Shown here in pieces: positions 52,373 to 62,415 of a DNA stretch of 64,000 bases. The first letter of the stretch is position 1. Every line of letters starts with the position of its first letter. The notes under the pieces are model-generated. The model worked only from the letters and a program-made list of their open reading frames with translations, searched no databases and was not told the DNA's origin. The translations under genes were made by a program, and so were the position numbers. The DNA comes from Pseudomonas mandelii (GTDB lineage Bacteria > Pseudomonadota > Gammaproteobacteria > Pseudomonadales > Pseudomonadaceae): NCBI RefSeq assembly GCF_006438925.1, contig NZ_RCZA01000005.1:1-64000 (forward strand). The letters are read 5' to 3'.

Positions 52373-53731
52373 ATGAATGTCCCTTTCGATCAGCTGCTCA
52401 CGTGGCTGAAAGATCACAAGATTACCGAAGTCGAGTGTGTGGTCAGCGACTTGACCGGCATCGCACGCGGCAAAATTGCACCCACCAACAAGTTCCTGCA
52501 TGAGCGAGGCATGCGCCTGCCGGAAAGTGTGCTTTTGCAAACGGTAACCGGGGACTTTGTCGACGACGACATCTACTACGACCTGCTCGACCCGGCCGAC
52601 ATCGACATGGTGTGCAAGCCTGTCTCCGATGCGGTGTACGTGATCCCATGGGCCATCGAGCCCACCGCTATCGTGATTCACGACACCTTCGACAAGTTCG
52701 GCAACCCGATCGAGCTGTCGCCGCGCAACGTGCTGAAAAAAGTCCTGCAGCTGTACACCGACAAAGGCTGGCGGCCGATTGTCGCGCCGGAAATGGAGTT
52801 CTACCTGACCCAGCGCTGCGAAGACCCTGACTTGCCGCTCAAGGCACCGCTGGGCCGTTCGGGCCGTGCGGAGAGTGGTCGCCAGTCGTTTTCCATCGAC
52901 GCTGCCAACGAATTCGATCCGCTGTTTGAAGACGTGTACGACTGGTGTGAACTTCAAGGCCTGGACCTCGATACCTTGATCCACGAAGACGGCCCGGCGC
53001 AGATGGAAATCAACTTCCGGCATGGCGACGCGCTGGATCTGGCCGACCAGATCACCGTGTTCAAGCGAACCCTGCGCGAGGCGGCGCTCAAGCACAACGT
53101 CACCGCGACCTTCATGGCCAAACCGATTGGCGATGAACCCGGCAGCGCCATGCATATCCACCAGAGCGTGGTGGACATCGCCACCGGCCAGCCGATCTTT
53201 GCCGATGCCGACGGGCAGATGAGCGAGCTGTTCCTGCACCACATCGGCGGCCTGCAAAAGTACATCCCCAAAGTGCTGCCGATGTTCGCGCCGAACGTCA
53301 ATTCGTTCCGCCGCTTCCTGCCGGATACTTCGGCGCCGGTGAACGTCGAATGGGGCGAAGAAAACCGCACCGTGGGTCTGCGTGTGCCGACCTCCACGCC
53401 GGATGCAATGCGCGTGGAAAACCGTTTGCCGGGAGCCGATGCCAACCCTTATCTGGCAATCGCAGCAAGCCTGTTGTGCGGGTATCTGGGCATGGTCGAA
53501 CGCATCGAACCGAGCGCTGCGGTGCAAGGTCGTGCTTATGAGCGTCGCAACCTGCGCTTGCCGATCACCATCGAAGACGCTCTGACGCAGATGGAAGAAT
53601 GCGACACCGTTTCGCGTTATCTGGGCAGCAAATTCGTTCGCGGTTATGTGGCGGTCAAGCGAGCGGAACACGAGAACTTCAAACGGGTGATCAGCTCCTG
53701 GGAACGTGAGTTCCTGCTGCTTAGCGTCTGA
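52373..53731 (+). CDS. Glutamine-synthetase-family gamma-glutamylpolyamine synthetase
   Basis: A 452-residue enzyme of the glutamine synthetase superfamily. It has the beta-grasp N-terminal domain and the catalytic domain with the metal-binding EMEFYLT, the ATP-binding HEDGPAQMEINF, MAKPIGDEPGSAMHIHQSV, and NRTVGLRVP. Length and context (polyamine-binding protein and FAD oxidase downstream, AraC regulator upstream) point to PuuA/PauA/SpuI-type ligation of glutamate to a polyamine. A start at 52373 (MNVPFDQLLTWLKDH) fits the family; 36 codons upstream in frame are leader. A true glutamine synthetase is unlikely at this size. Confidence 0.82.
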   Translation: MNVPFDQLLTWLKDHKITEVECVVSDLTGIARGKIAPTNKFLHERGMRLPESVLLQTVTGDFVDDDIYYDLLDPADIDMVCKPVSDAVYVIPWAIEPTAIVIHDTFDKFGNPIELSPRNVLKKVLQLYTDKGWRPIVAPEMEFYLTQRCEDPDLPLKAPLGRSGRAESGRQSFSIDAANEFDPLFEDVYDWCELQGLDLDTLIHEDGPAQMEINFRHGDALDLADQITVFKRTLREAALKHNVTATFMAKPIGDEPGSAMHIHQSVVDIATGQPIFADADGQMSELFLHHIGGLQKYIPKVLPMFAPNVNSFRRFLPDTSAPVNVEWGEENRTVGLRVPTSTPDAMRVENRLPGADANPYLAIAASLLCGYLGMVERIEPSAAVQGRAYERRNLRLPITIEDALTQMEECDTVSRYLGSKFVRGYVAVKRAEHENFKRVISSWEREFLLLSV

Positions 53732-53758
53732 GATCTGCGCTGCTCGTGAGGGCCTCAT

Positions 53759-56283
<2,525 letters not shown>

Positions 56284-56309
56284 AGAACAACAGTGTTTGA
56301 CCCACCGCT

Positions 56310-56402
56310 TTCGCGAGCAGGCTCGCTCCCACAGGGGATCTTCGCCGTTCACAAATAATGTGGCTACAGAAGATCAAATGTGGGAGCGAGCCTGCTCGCG
56401 AA
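56310..56402. repeat. REP/BIME element (GCGAGCAGGCTCGCTCCCACA type, doublet)
   Basis: TTCGCGAGCAGGCTCGCTCC begins the left copy; the inverted copy (56379..56402) ends with GCGAGCCTGCTCGCGAA. The arms are 24 bp and perfectly complementary, with a 45-bp unique centre. It separates the polyamine genes from the pqi operon. Confidence 0.9.
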
Positions 56403-56512
56403 GAACGATGACGCTGTCTATCAGGCATTTGGCCTTTAGATTTGCTCAATCGCTAGGCGCTTCTATATTGAGGGAGTGCTCTGACTTTCCTGCGTCCTGG
56501 CGAGTGCAGCCT

Positions 56513-57109
56513 ATGGCTACTACTGACCCACTGATCATCTGCGAGCACTGCGACTGCGTGTATGAAAAAGTCACGCTCGCCAAACATCAAAAAACCCTGT
56601 GTACGCGCTGCGGCGGCGTGCTTCAGCGCTATAACGGCTTGACGGTGGAACAACGTCTGGCGTTGACCTTCACCGCGTTGATGCTATGGATTTTCGCCAA
56701 CTTCTATCCCGTCATGAGCATCAGCCTCAAAGGCCTTAAAAACAGCGCAACACTCTGGGACTCGGTGCTGGCCCTGAGTCTGGGGCCGATCACTTTTATC
56801 GCCATGGTGGCGGCGATCTCGATGATCATCGCGCCGATTTTCCAGTTGTCGCTGCTTATCTGGGTCCTGAGCTTCGCCCTCGCCCACCAGCGCTCGCCCG
56901 GCTTCAAGTTTTGCATGCGCTGGCTGGAAACCCTCAGGCCCTGGAGCATGCTGGAGGTCTGTCTGCTGGGGGCGATGGTCGCGGTCATCAAACTCGCCGG
57001 CTTGCTGGATGTGCTGCCCGGCATCGGCCTGTTTGCCCTGGCCATTCTCAGTCTGATGATGATCCGCATCGCAGGGCGCGACATCCGTGATCTATGGGAC
57101 ATCTTATGA
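56513..57109 (+). CDS. pqiA1: Paraquat-inducible protein A, first half-size copy
   Basis: A 198-residue inner-membrane protein of the PqiA family. Two N-terminal CxxC pairs (C10/C13 and C30/C33) form a rubredoxin-like zinc or iron site, followed by four helices (TFTALMLWIFANFYPVMSIS and others). In E. coli PqiA is a single double-length protein; here two half-size genes replace it, overlapping by 4 bp. It works with PqiB and PqiC in envelope lipid trafficking and stress tolerance. The ATG at 56513 follows the REP region. Confidence 0.88.
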   Translation: MATTDPLIICEHCDCVYEKVTLAKHQKTLCTRCGGVLQRYNGLTVEQRLALTFTALMLWIFANFYPVMSISLKGLKNSATLWDSVLALSLGPITFIAMVAAISMIIAPIFQLSLLIWVLSFALAHQRSPGFKFCMRWLETLRPWSMLEVCLLGAMVAVIKLAGLLDVLPGIGLFALAILSLMMIRIAGRDIRDLWDIL

Positions 57110-57762
57110 ACAGGCCCCCGGTGGCGAGTGAACTCAACCTGTGCCTGTGTCATAGCTGCGGCCTGGCCTGCGACATGACCGATGAACCTCACGAATGCAC
57201 ACGGTGCGGCGCGACGTTGCATCGGCGCAAAACCAACTCACTGGCCCGGACCTGGGCCTACATGTTCACTGCCCTGGCGTTTTACGTCCCGGCTAATCTG
57301 CTGCCAGTGATGAACACCAAGATGGTCGGCAACGGCGCCGATAGCACGATCATGAGCGGTGTACTGGAGTTCTGGCAGCACGGCGCCTGGGACATTGCCC
57401 TGATTATCTTCATCGCCAGCATCGCGGTGCCGGGCATCAAGTTCGTCGCCCTGACGCTGTTACTGGTGACCGTTCAGCGCGACAGCCAATGGGCGAGTAA
57501 GCAGCGGTCAACGCTGTACCGTTTCGTCGAGCTCATCGGTTACTGGTCGATGCTCGATGTGATCGTGGTCGCCCTGGTGGCCTCACTGGTGAAGTTTCAA
57601 GCCCTGGCCGATATCGAACCGCGCCCGGGCATTCTGTTCTTTGGCCTGGTGGTGGTCTTCACCATGCTGTCGGCAATGAGTTTCGACCCACGCCTGATCT
57701 GGGATAAAGAAGAGCGGGATAACCCAAACGAGGAGGTCATGGATGAAGTCGCAAGCCACTGA
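57106..57762 (+). CDS. pqiA2: Paraquat-inducible protein A, second half-size copy
   Basis: A 218-residue PqiA-family protein, second half. It again has two cysteine pairs (C15/C18 and C31/C34) and four helices, including AYMFTALAFYVPANLLPVMN and VPGIKFVALTLLLVTV. It overlaps pqiA1 by 4 bp and pqiB by 20 bp. The two halves probably pair to form the equivalent of full-length PqiA. Confidence 0.88.
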   Translation: MNRPPVASELNLCLCHSCGLACDMTDEPHECTRCGATLHRRKTNSLARTWAYMFTALAFYVPANLLPVMNTKMVGNGADSTIMSGVLEFWQHGAWDIALIIFIASIAVPGIKFVALTLLLVTVQRDSQWASKQRSTLYRFVELIGYWSMLDVIVVALVASLVKFQALADIEPRPGILFFGLVVVFTMLSAMSFDPRLIWDKEERDNPNEEVMDEVASH

Positions 57763-59398
57763 CGGGCCGCAAGCCCCTGGGCAGGCCCCTGTCAAAACCC
57801 GTCGTTTCAGCGTTTCGCTGGTATGGATCGTGCCGATCGTCGCGGTGCTGGTGGGGATTTCCCTGGTTGTACACACCATGATGCAGGAAGGTCCGACCAT
57901 CACCGTTACCTTCAAGACCGGTAGTGGTCTGACCGCCAACAAAACCGAAGTCAAATACCGCAACGTGGTGATCGGGCAAGTCACCGATGTCGAATTGAGC
58001 AACGACCAGAAAAGTGTCAACGCCACCATCAAACTGGCCAAACAGGCGGAAAGTTTTACTCGCGAAGACTCGGAGTTCTGGGTCGTGCGCCCGCGCATTG
58101 GTGCCGGCGGGGTGTCGGGTATCGATACCCTGCTGTCCGGGGACTACATTGGCGCCGACATTGGCCAGGCCAATGCTCGCGCAAAAAACTTTACCGGCCT
58201 GGAAAACCCGCCGCCGATCACCTATGGCGAACCGGGTAAGCGCTTCACCCTGCACACCGAAGACCTCGGTTCCCTGGACATCGGCTCTCCGGTTTATTAC
58301 CGCAAGATTCCAGTAGGTCAAGTGGTGGCCTATGCATTGGACGCCGACGGTAAAGGGGTCAACATCGAAGTGTTCGTCCACTCGCCCAACGATGCCTACG
58401 TCACTGAAAATACCCGGTTCTGGAACGCCAGCGGGATCGACGTGAACGTTGGCGCCAATGGCTTTTCGGTGAAAACCGAGTCGCTGTCATCAATCCTGGT
58501 GGGCGGCATCGCCTTCCGCGCTCCAGAATACAGCCCCAACGATCAACCGGCCGCCGAGGACAAAGCCTTCGACCTGTTCGAAGACCAGCTAACCGCACTC
58601 GCCCCGCCCAGCGGCAAGGGGCAATTCTTGAGTTTGCGTTTCGATCAGGCCTTGCGCGGGCTCAAGGTCGGCGCGCCGGTGGAATTCCTTGGCATAGAGT
58701 TCGGCAGAGTCGTGTCGGTCAATCTGGATTTCGACGCGAAAAAGCGCACTTTCCCGGTCAATGTCGGCATCGTGATCTACCCGCAACGCCTCGGCCAGGC
58801 ACACATCAAAATGCTCGAGGTCTTGAAGCATGACCCCAACGACGAAGCCGCTGGCGTCCGGCTGATCGGCAGCTTCATCGAAAATGGTCTGCGGGCCCAG
58901 GCCCGGAGCGGCAATCTATTGACCGGTCAGCTCTACATTGCGCTCGACTTCTACCCCAAAGCGGACAAAGTCGTGTTCGATCCAACCGCTCGTCCAGTCT
59001 CTATCCCAACCATTCCTGGCAGCCTCGAACAATTGCAGGAAAAACTGGAGGGCATGGTCAACAAGATCAACCAACTGCCAATCGAGCGCATTGCCGGCAA
59101 CCTGGACAGCAACCTCGTTGAACTGCGTAAAGGTCTGGCGCAATTCAACGCCAAGACCCTGCCCGGCGTGCAGACCACCCTGGCGGATGTCAGCAAGACG
59201 CTGCAATCGGCCAGTTCGACCTTGGCCGAAGACTCGCCGCAACGCGAACAATTAGGTCAGACCCTCGACGAGCTCGGGCGCATGTCGCGCTCCTTGCGTG
59301 AACTCTCGGATTACCTGGGACGGCATCCAGAATCGCTGATTCGCGGTCGTCCCGACAATGCTGCGCCGATGGACCTGCAGGGGCCGCCGCGCAAATGA
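57743..59398 (+). CDS. pqiB: PqiB, MCE-domain envelope protein
   Basis: A 551-residue membrane-anchored protein with one N-terminal helix (about 27-48, VWIVPIVAVLVGISLVVHT) and three MCE/MlaD domains (starting near 53, 165 and 290). A long C-terminal coiled coil (about 425-530) builds the tunnel that spans the periplasm in PqiB. It overlaps pqiC by 4 bp if pqiC starts at 59395, or lies 17 bp away from the preferred pqiC start. It carries lipids between membranes together with PqiA and PqiC. Confidence 0.92.
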   Translation: MKSQATDGPQAPGQAPVKTRRFSVSLVWIVPIVAVLVGISLVVHTMMQEGPTITVTFKTGSGLTANKTEVKYRNVVIGQVTDVELSNDQKSVNATIKLAKQAESFTREDSEFWVVRPRIGAGGVSGIDTLLSGDYIGADIGQANARAKNFTGLENPPPITYGEPGKRFTLHTEDLGSLDIGSPVYYRKIPVGQVVAYALDADGKGVNIEVFVHSPNDAYVTENTRFWNASGIDVNVGANGFSVKTESLSSILVGGIAFRAPEYSPNDQPAAEDKAFDLFEDQLTALAPPSGKGQFLSLRFDQALRGLKVGAPVEFLGIEFGRVVSVNLDFDAKKRTFPVNVGIVIYPQRLGQAHIKMLEVLKHDPNDEAAGVRLIGSFIENGLRAQARSGNLLTGQLYIALDFYPKADKVVFDPTARPVSIPTIPGSLEQLQEKLEGMVNKINQLPIERIAGNLDSNLVELRKGLAQFNAKTLPGVQTTLADVSKTLQSASSTLAEDSPQREQLGQTLDELGRMSRSLRELSDYLGRHPESLIRGRPDNAAPMDLQGPPRK

Positions 59399-59415
59399 CC
59401 ACAGGAGCATCACTC

Positions 59416-59976
59416 ATGGTTTATCCGCTGAAGATCAGCTTGGTCACTGCATTGTTGCTACTCGCCGCTTGCCGCAGTGAGCCGATTCAATTCCACACCC
59501 TGACCCCGGCCCAACCGAGCGGCAATTCAAGGACCAGCGCTGCGGATATCCAGATCGAGAGCCTCAGCGTCCCGCCCCAGGTCGACCGCCCGCAAATCGT
59601 GATTCGCCAGGGCAACAGTGGCCTGGCGATCCTCGAAACCGAGTGGTGGGGCGCGAGTCTGTCGGATGAATTGCGCAGTGCCCTGGTCGATCAACTGGTC
59701 AACAGCAATCCCCAGCGCAAGGTATCGGTGCGGCTGGACGTGCAACGTTTTGATTCGATTCCTGGCCAATACGCCCTGATCGACGTCAAATGGCGTCTGC
59801 GCCATTTCGGCGAAAGCGATAACGCGCTGATCACTTGCCGCAGCACGTTGCAGACACCGTCAGGGCCTTCCATCGACGACCTGGTGATCGCCCAACAGAA
59901 CAACATCAAACGCCTGTCCGCGTTGATCAATCAGGCCGCTTCCGGTACATCAAGAGGTTGTCCAGCGGCTCAGTAA
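59416..59976 (+). CDS. pqiC: PqiC outer-membrane lipoprotein
   Basis: A 186-residue ABC-type transport auxiliary lipoprotein (PqiC/YmbA family). The lipobox LLAAC ends a short signal peptide, then comes IQFHTLTPAQPSG. The ATG at 59416 has GGAG eight bases before it; the ATG at 59395 overlapping pqiB would spoil the signal peptide. It docks PqiB at the outer membrane. Its 3' end overlaps the convergent kinase gene by 50 bp. Confidence 0.88.
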   Translation: MVYPLKISLVTALLLLAACRSEPIQFHTLTPAQPSGNSRTSAADIQIESLSVPPQVDRPQIVIRQGNSGLAILETEWWGASLSDELRSALVDQLVNSNPQRKVSVRLDVQRFDSIPGQYALIDVKWRLRHFGESDNALITCRSTLQTPSGPSIDDLVIAQQNNIKRLSALINQAASGTSRGCPAAQ

Positions 59977-61252
59977 GAGACGACCTCTCAGTCAAGTCAA
60001 CCGTGAAGCAACATCCGTTTGGCTGGCGGCTGGTGAGCTCCACGCTCCAGTTCTGATGGGTGCAAATACGTTGGATCAACGACAGCCCCAGGCCCAGTCC
60101 TTCGCCACGTTGCTCATCACCGCGCACGAACGGTTGAAACATCGCATGACGTTTTTCTTCCGGAATGCCTATGCCACTGTCTTCGACACTGAAACCGTGC
60201 TCACGTAGCGTCAATCGAATGAAACCCTGATCGGTGTAGTGCCACGCATTACGCAACAAATTGCCCATGACCGATTGCAGGAACGTGAGGTTAAAGCGAT
60301 CCGTTGAAACCTGTTCGACCAAGTAAATAAACTCGATGTTCTTTTCCCTGATCAGCGGCTTCCAGACATCCACCAGCGCGTCGGCGATGTCCTTCAGGGT
60401 GGCACTCGCACCTGAACCAGAATCCTCCCGCGCGCGCGCCAGCATCAAAAACGTCTCGACCAATTGGCGCATTTCATGACTGGCACGGGCGATTCGCTGG
60501 ACCTGCGCCATGGAACGGTGGTCCAGCGAGGGATTGCCGAATAGCAGTTCACAGGAGCTGGCCAGCACCATCAATGGCGTGCGCAGTTCGTGACTCACAT
60601 CGCTGGTAAAGAGCTTTTCCCGTCCCAGTGCTGCGCGCAAACGGCCCAGAGTCTGATCGAAGGAGAGCGCCAGTTCGCCCACTTCGTCCGTTGCATAATC
60701 GGGATGTAACGGTGGAGCGAGCTCCAGCAGTTGATCGCGATGCCGCACCTGACGCGCCAGACGAATCACAGGAGCGAGGACGCGCCGGGCCAGCAACCGG
60801 CCCATCAAAATCGCCAGCAAGACACTCAAAAAAAACCCGACAACCACCACCGAGAACAGCACATGCTCCCGTCGTTCGAGGCTTCGTTGATCGCGCAACA
60901 AAACGTATTTGCGATCTCCCACCAGGTTCACCATGGCGTAGTACTTCGCACCGTTGTAGAGAATCTCCTGAAACCCCGGGGGCAGCGCTTCCAGCATCGA
61001 GTTCAGGGCCATGGGGGGCTTGGCTCCCTGGGCGAAAAACAGTTCATCTTTCTCGGGTTGATGGGGCCATTTATCGGGGTTGTCCATCAACAGCAGACGG
61101 TGCAGTCCGCCTCCCAGTGTCGTGGCCGTGAGCCTTCGCTCTACCACGTGGACAGTCGCAACAATGCCAAACGCAAAAATGCCCGCGACCAGCGCGCTCA
61201 TCAGGGCGAATACGATGACAATCCGTTTCGTCAGGCTTTGCTTTAAATCCAT
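59927..61252 (-). CDS. Orphan sensor histidine kinase
   Basis: A 441-residue inner-membrane kinase with helix 1 at about 10-32, a periplasmic sensing loop to about 130, helix 2 at about 131-151, a HAMP region, H-box SHELRTP with H221, N-box NLLRNAWHY, and the G1 and G2 boxes (DSGIGIPEE and GEGLGLGLSL). No response regulator gene is next to it. It is divergent from a histidine phosphatase and arnT, so it may govern cationic-peptide or polymyxin resistance like PmrB or ColS. The start at 61252 (MDLKQSLTKRI) fits the membrane topology. Confidence 0.85.
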   Translation of the reverse strand: MDLKQSLTKRIVIVFALMSALVAGIFAFGIVATVHVVERRLTATTLGGGLHRLLLMDNPDKWPHQPEKDELFFAQGAKPPMALNSMLEALPPGFQEILYNGAKYYAMVNLVGDRKYVLLRDQRSLERREHVLFSVVVVGFFLSVLLAILMGRLLARRVLAPVIRLARQVRHRDQLLELAPPLHPDYATDEVGELALSFDQTLGRLRAALGREKLFTSDVSHELRTPLMVLASSCELLFGNPSLDHRSMAQVQRIARASHEMRQLVETFLMLARAREDSGSGASATLKDIADALVDVWKPLIREKNIEFIYLVEQVSTDRFNLTFLQSVMGNLLRNAWHYTDQGFIRLTLREHGFSVEDSGIGIPEEKRHAMFQPFVRGDEQRGEGLGLGLSLIQRICTHQNWSVELTSRQPNGCCFTVDLTERSSLTEPLDNLLMYRKRPD

Positions 61253-61390
61253 TCTGTTGCCGGGCTCCATTGTCGGGGTCAATTGCCACAGAACCGGGGC
61301 TAAAACCAACGTCAGCCCACAGGCAAGGTGCATTAGAGAAGCGTTTTCAATAACGTTCTAATAGTTAACTGACCATCCCTCTCGCAAAAC

Positions 61391-61407
61391 TTTCACATTT
61401 CTTTCAC
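61391..61407. promoter_or_regulatory. Direct-repeat box, candidate OmpR-type regulator site
   Basis: TTTCAC (61391..61396), five bases, TTTCAC (61402..61407). Two identical hexamers with 11-bp spacing between the divergent kinase and phosphatase genes look like a site for an OmpR/PhoB-class response regulator. The regulator itself is not in the window. Confidence 0.45.
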
Positions 61408-61450
61408 CCCTCAGGCACCTGACACCTTTTAGTTTGTCGCTAATTGCGCC

Positions 61451-62212
61451 GTGACTACCCAAATAGCCGGAGAACTTCAAAGTCTTATTGGAAGAAGCGC
61501 ATTGAAAGTTGATGTTTGTCGCGCATTCAGGGGTAAAACATACGTGCTTAATTTACTATCGCGCAAGTTTCCACAAAAACCAACGTGGCTATCGCGGCTG
61601 TTCGGGCTCACGGGGTTGATCGTGGTGTTGGTCATCATTGCCGGGGGCACCGGTTTTGCCTTGTGGTCAAGATCTCCGCCCAACCTGGTCACTGCCGGAA
61701 CCGAAACTAAAGCGGACCTGCTCCAGCGCTGGCAAGCCGGTGAGATCGTCGCTCTGGTACGCCATGCCGAGCGATGCGACCGATCCTCGAACCCATGCCT
61801 GGGCCCGGCTGACGGTATTACCCAAGCCGGCAGCGTTGAGGCCGCGGCGGTGGGCCAGGGTTTCCAGCGCCTGGGCCTGTCACAGACCGACGTCCTGAGC
61901 AGTCCGGTTACCCGTACAGTGCAAACCTCACACTATATGCTCGGCAAAGACGCGATGACTCAGGAGTGGCTGTCGATCTGCGGCAAGACTATGCGTAACG
62001 ATGTGGTGGCGCACAAGGTGGCCCATCGCAATTTGGTGTTGGTCACTCACAGCGGTTGTATTCACGAATTTGAAGCGCAGACCGGTTTCCGACACGCGCC
62101 GAAAAGTGAATATGGCAGCTCGTTGTTCGTGCGCATTAGTGCTGATGGACAACTTAAAGTGCTCGGTATCGTCAAAGCCGATGACTGGCATTCCCTGTTG
62201 AACGAAAAGTAG
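61451..62212 (+). CDS. Membrane-anchored histidine phosphatase (Ais/PmrG-like)
   Basis: A 253-residue protein with one membrane segment (about 52-73, LTGLIVVLVIIAGGTGFALW) and a histidine-phosphatase domain. The catalytic RHAE is at 104-107, and the second catalytic His is H200 in VTHSGCIHEFE. The layout resembles the lipopolysaccharide core heptose(II)-phosphate phosphatase Ais/PmrG, often next to arn genes; arnT follows here. The GTG at 61451 is the longest start; a GTG at 61544 is an alternative that keeps the anchor. Substrate assignment is inferred. Confidence 0.72.
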   Translation: MTTQIAGELQSLIGRSALKVDVCRAFRGKTYVLNLLSRKFPQKPTWLSRLFGLTGLIVVLVIIAGGTGFALWSRSPPNLVTAGTETKADLLQRWQAGEIVALVRHAERCDRSSNPCLGPADGITQAGSVEAAAVGQGFQRLGLSQTDVLSSPVTRTVQTSHYMLGKDAMTQEWLSICGKTMRNDVVAHKVAHRNLVLVTHSGCIHEFEAQTGFRHAPKSEYGSSLFVRISADGQLKVLGIVKADDWHSLLNEK

Positions 62213-62269
62213 CTGGGCCAATAATCCTGCCGATGCGTCCGAACGCAGTGTTTGCGAACGAATCGCTTT

Positions 62270-62317
62270 AACTTAAAAGCATCAAAAAAATAGTTGCGCC
62301 AACTTCCAACTTAAAAG
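62270..62317. promoter_or_regulatory. Repeated AACTTAAAAG boxes upstream of arnT
   Basis: AACTTAAAAG occurs at 62270..62279 and again at 62308..62317. The identical 10-mers 38 bp apart, about 100-145 bp before arnT, look like binding sites for a regulator. The CTTAA core resembles PmrA-type half-sites, but this is by eye only. Confidence 0.35.
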
Positions 62318-62344
62318 TTCAGGTCGCGGTGGAGTCGTGACATT

Positions 62345-62362
62345 CAAGAAGTTGCCTTCTTG
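62345..62362 (+). promoter_or_regulatory. Short hairpin in the arnT leader
   Basis: CAAGAAG, loop TTGC, CTTCTTG. This is a perfect 7-bp stem 53 bp before the arnT start, lying in the probable leader RNA. No T run follows, so a leader structure is more likely than a terminator. Confidence 0.4.
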
Positions 62363-62415
62363 CTGTGTCGTGCTGCGCGCGCCCGTTCATTTACAAACTT
62401 TGCCAAGGACTAGCC

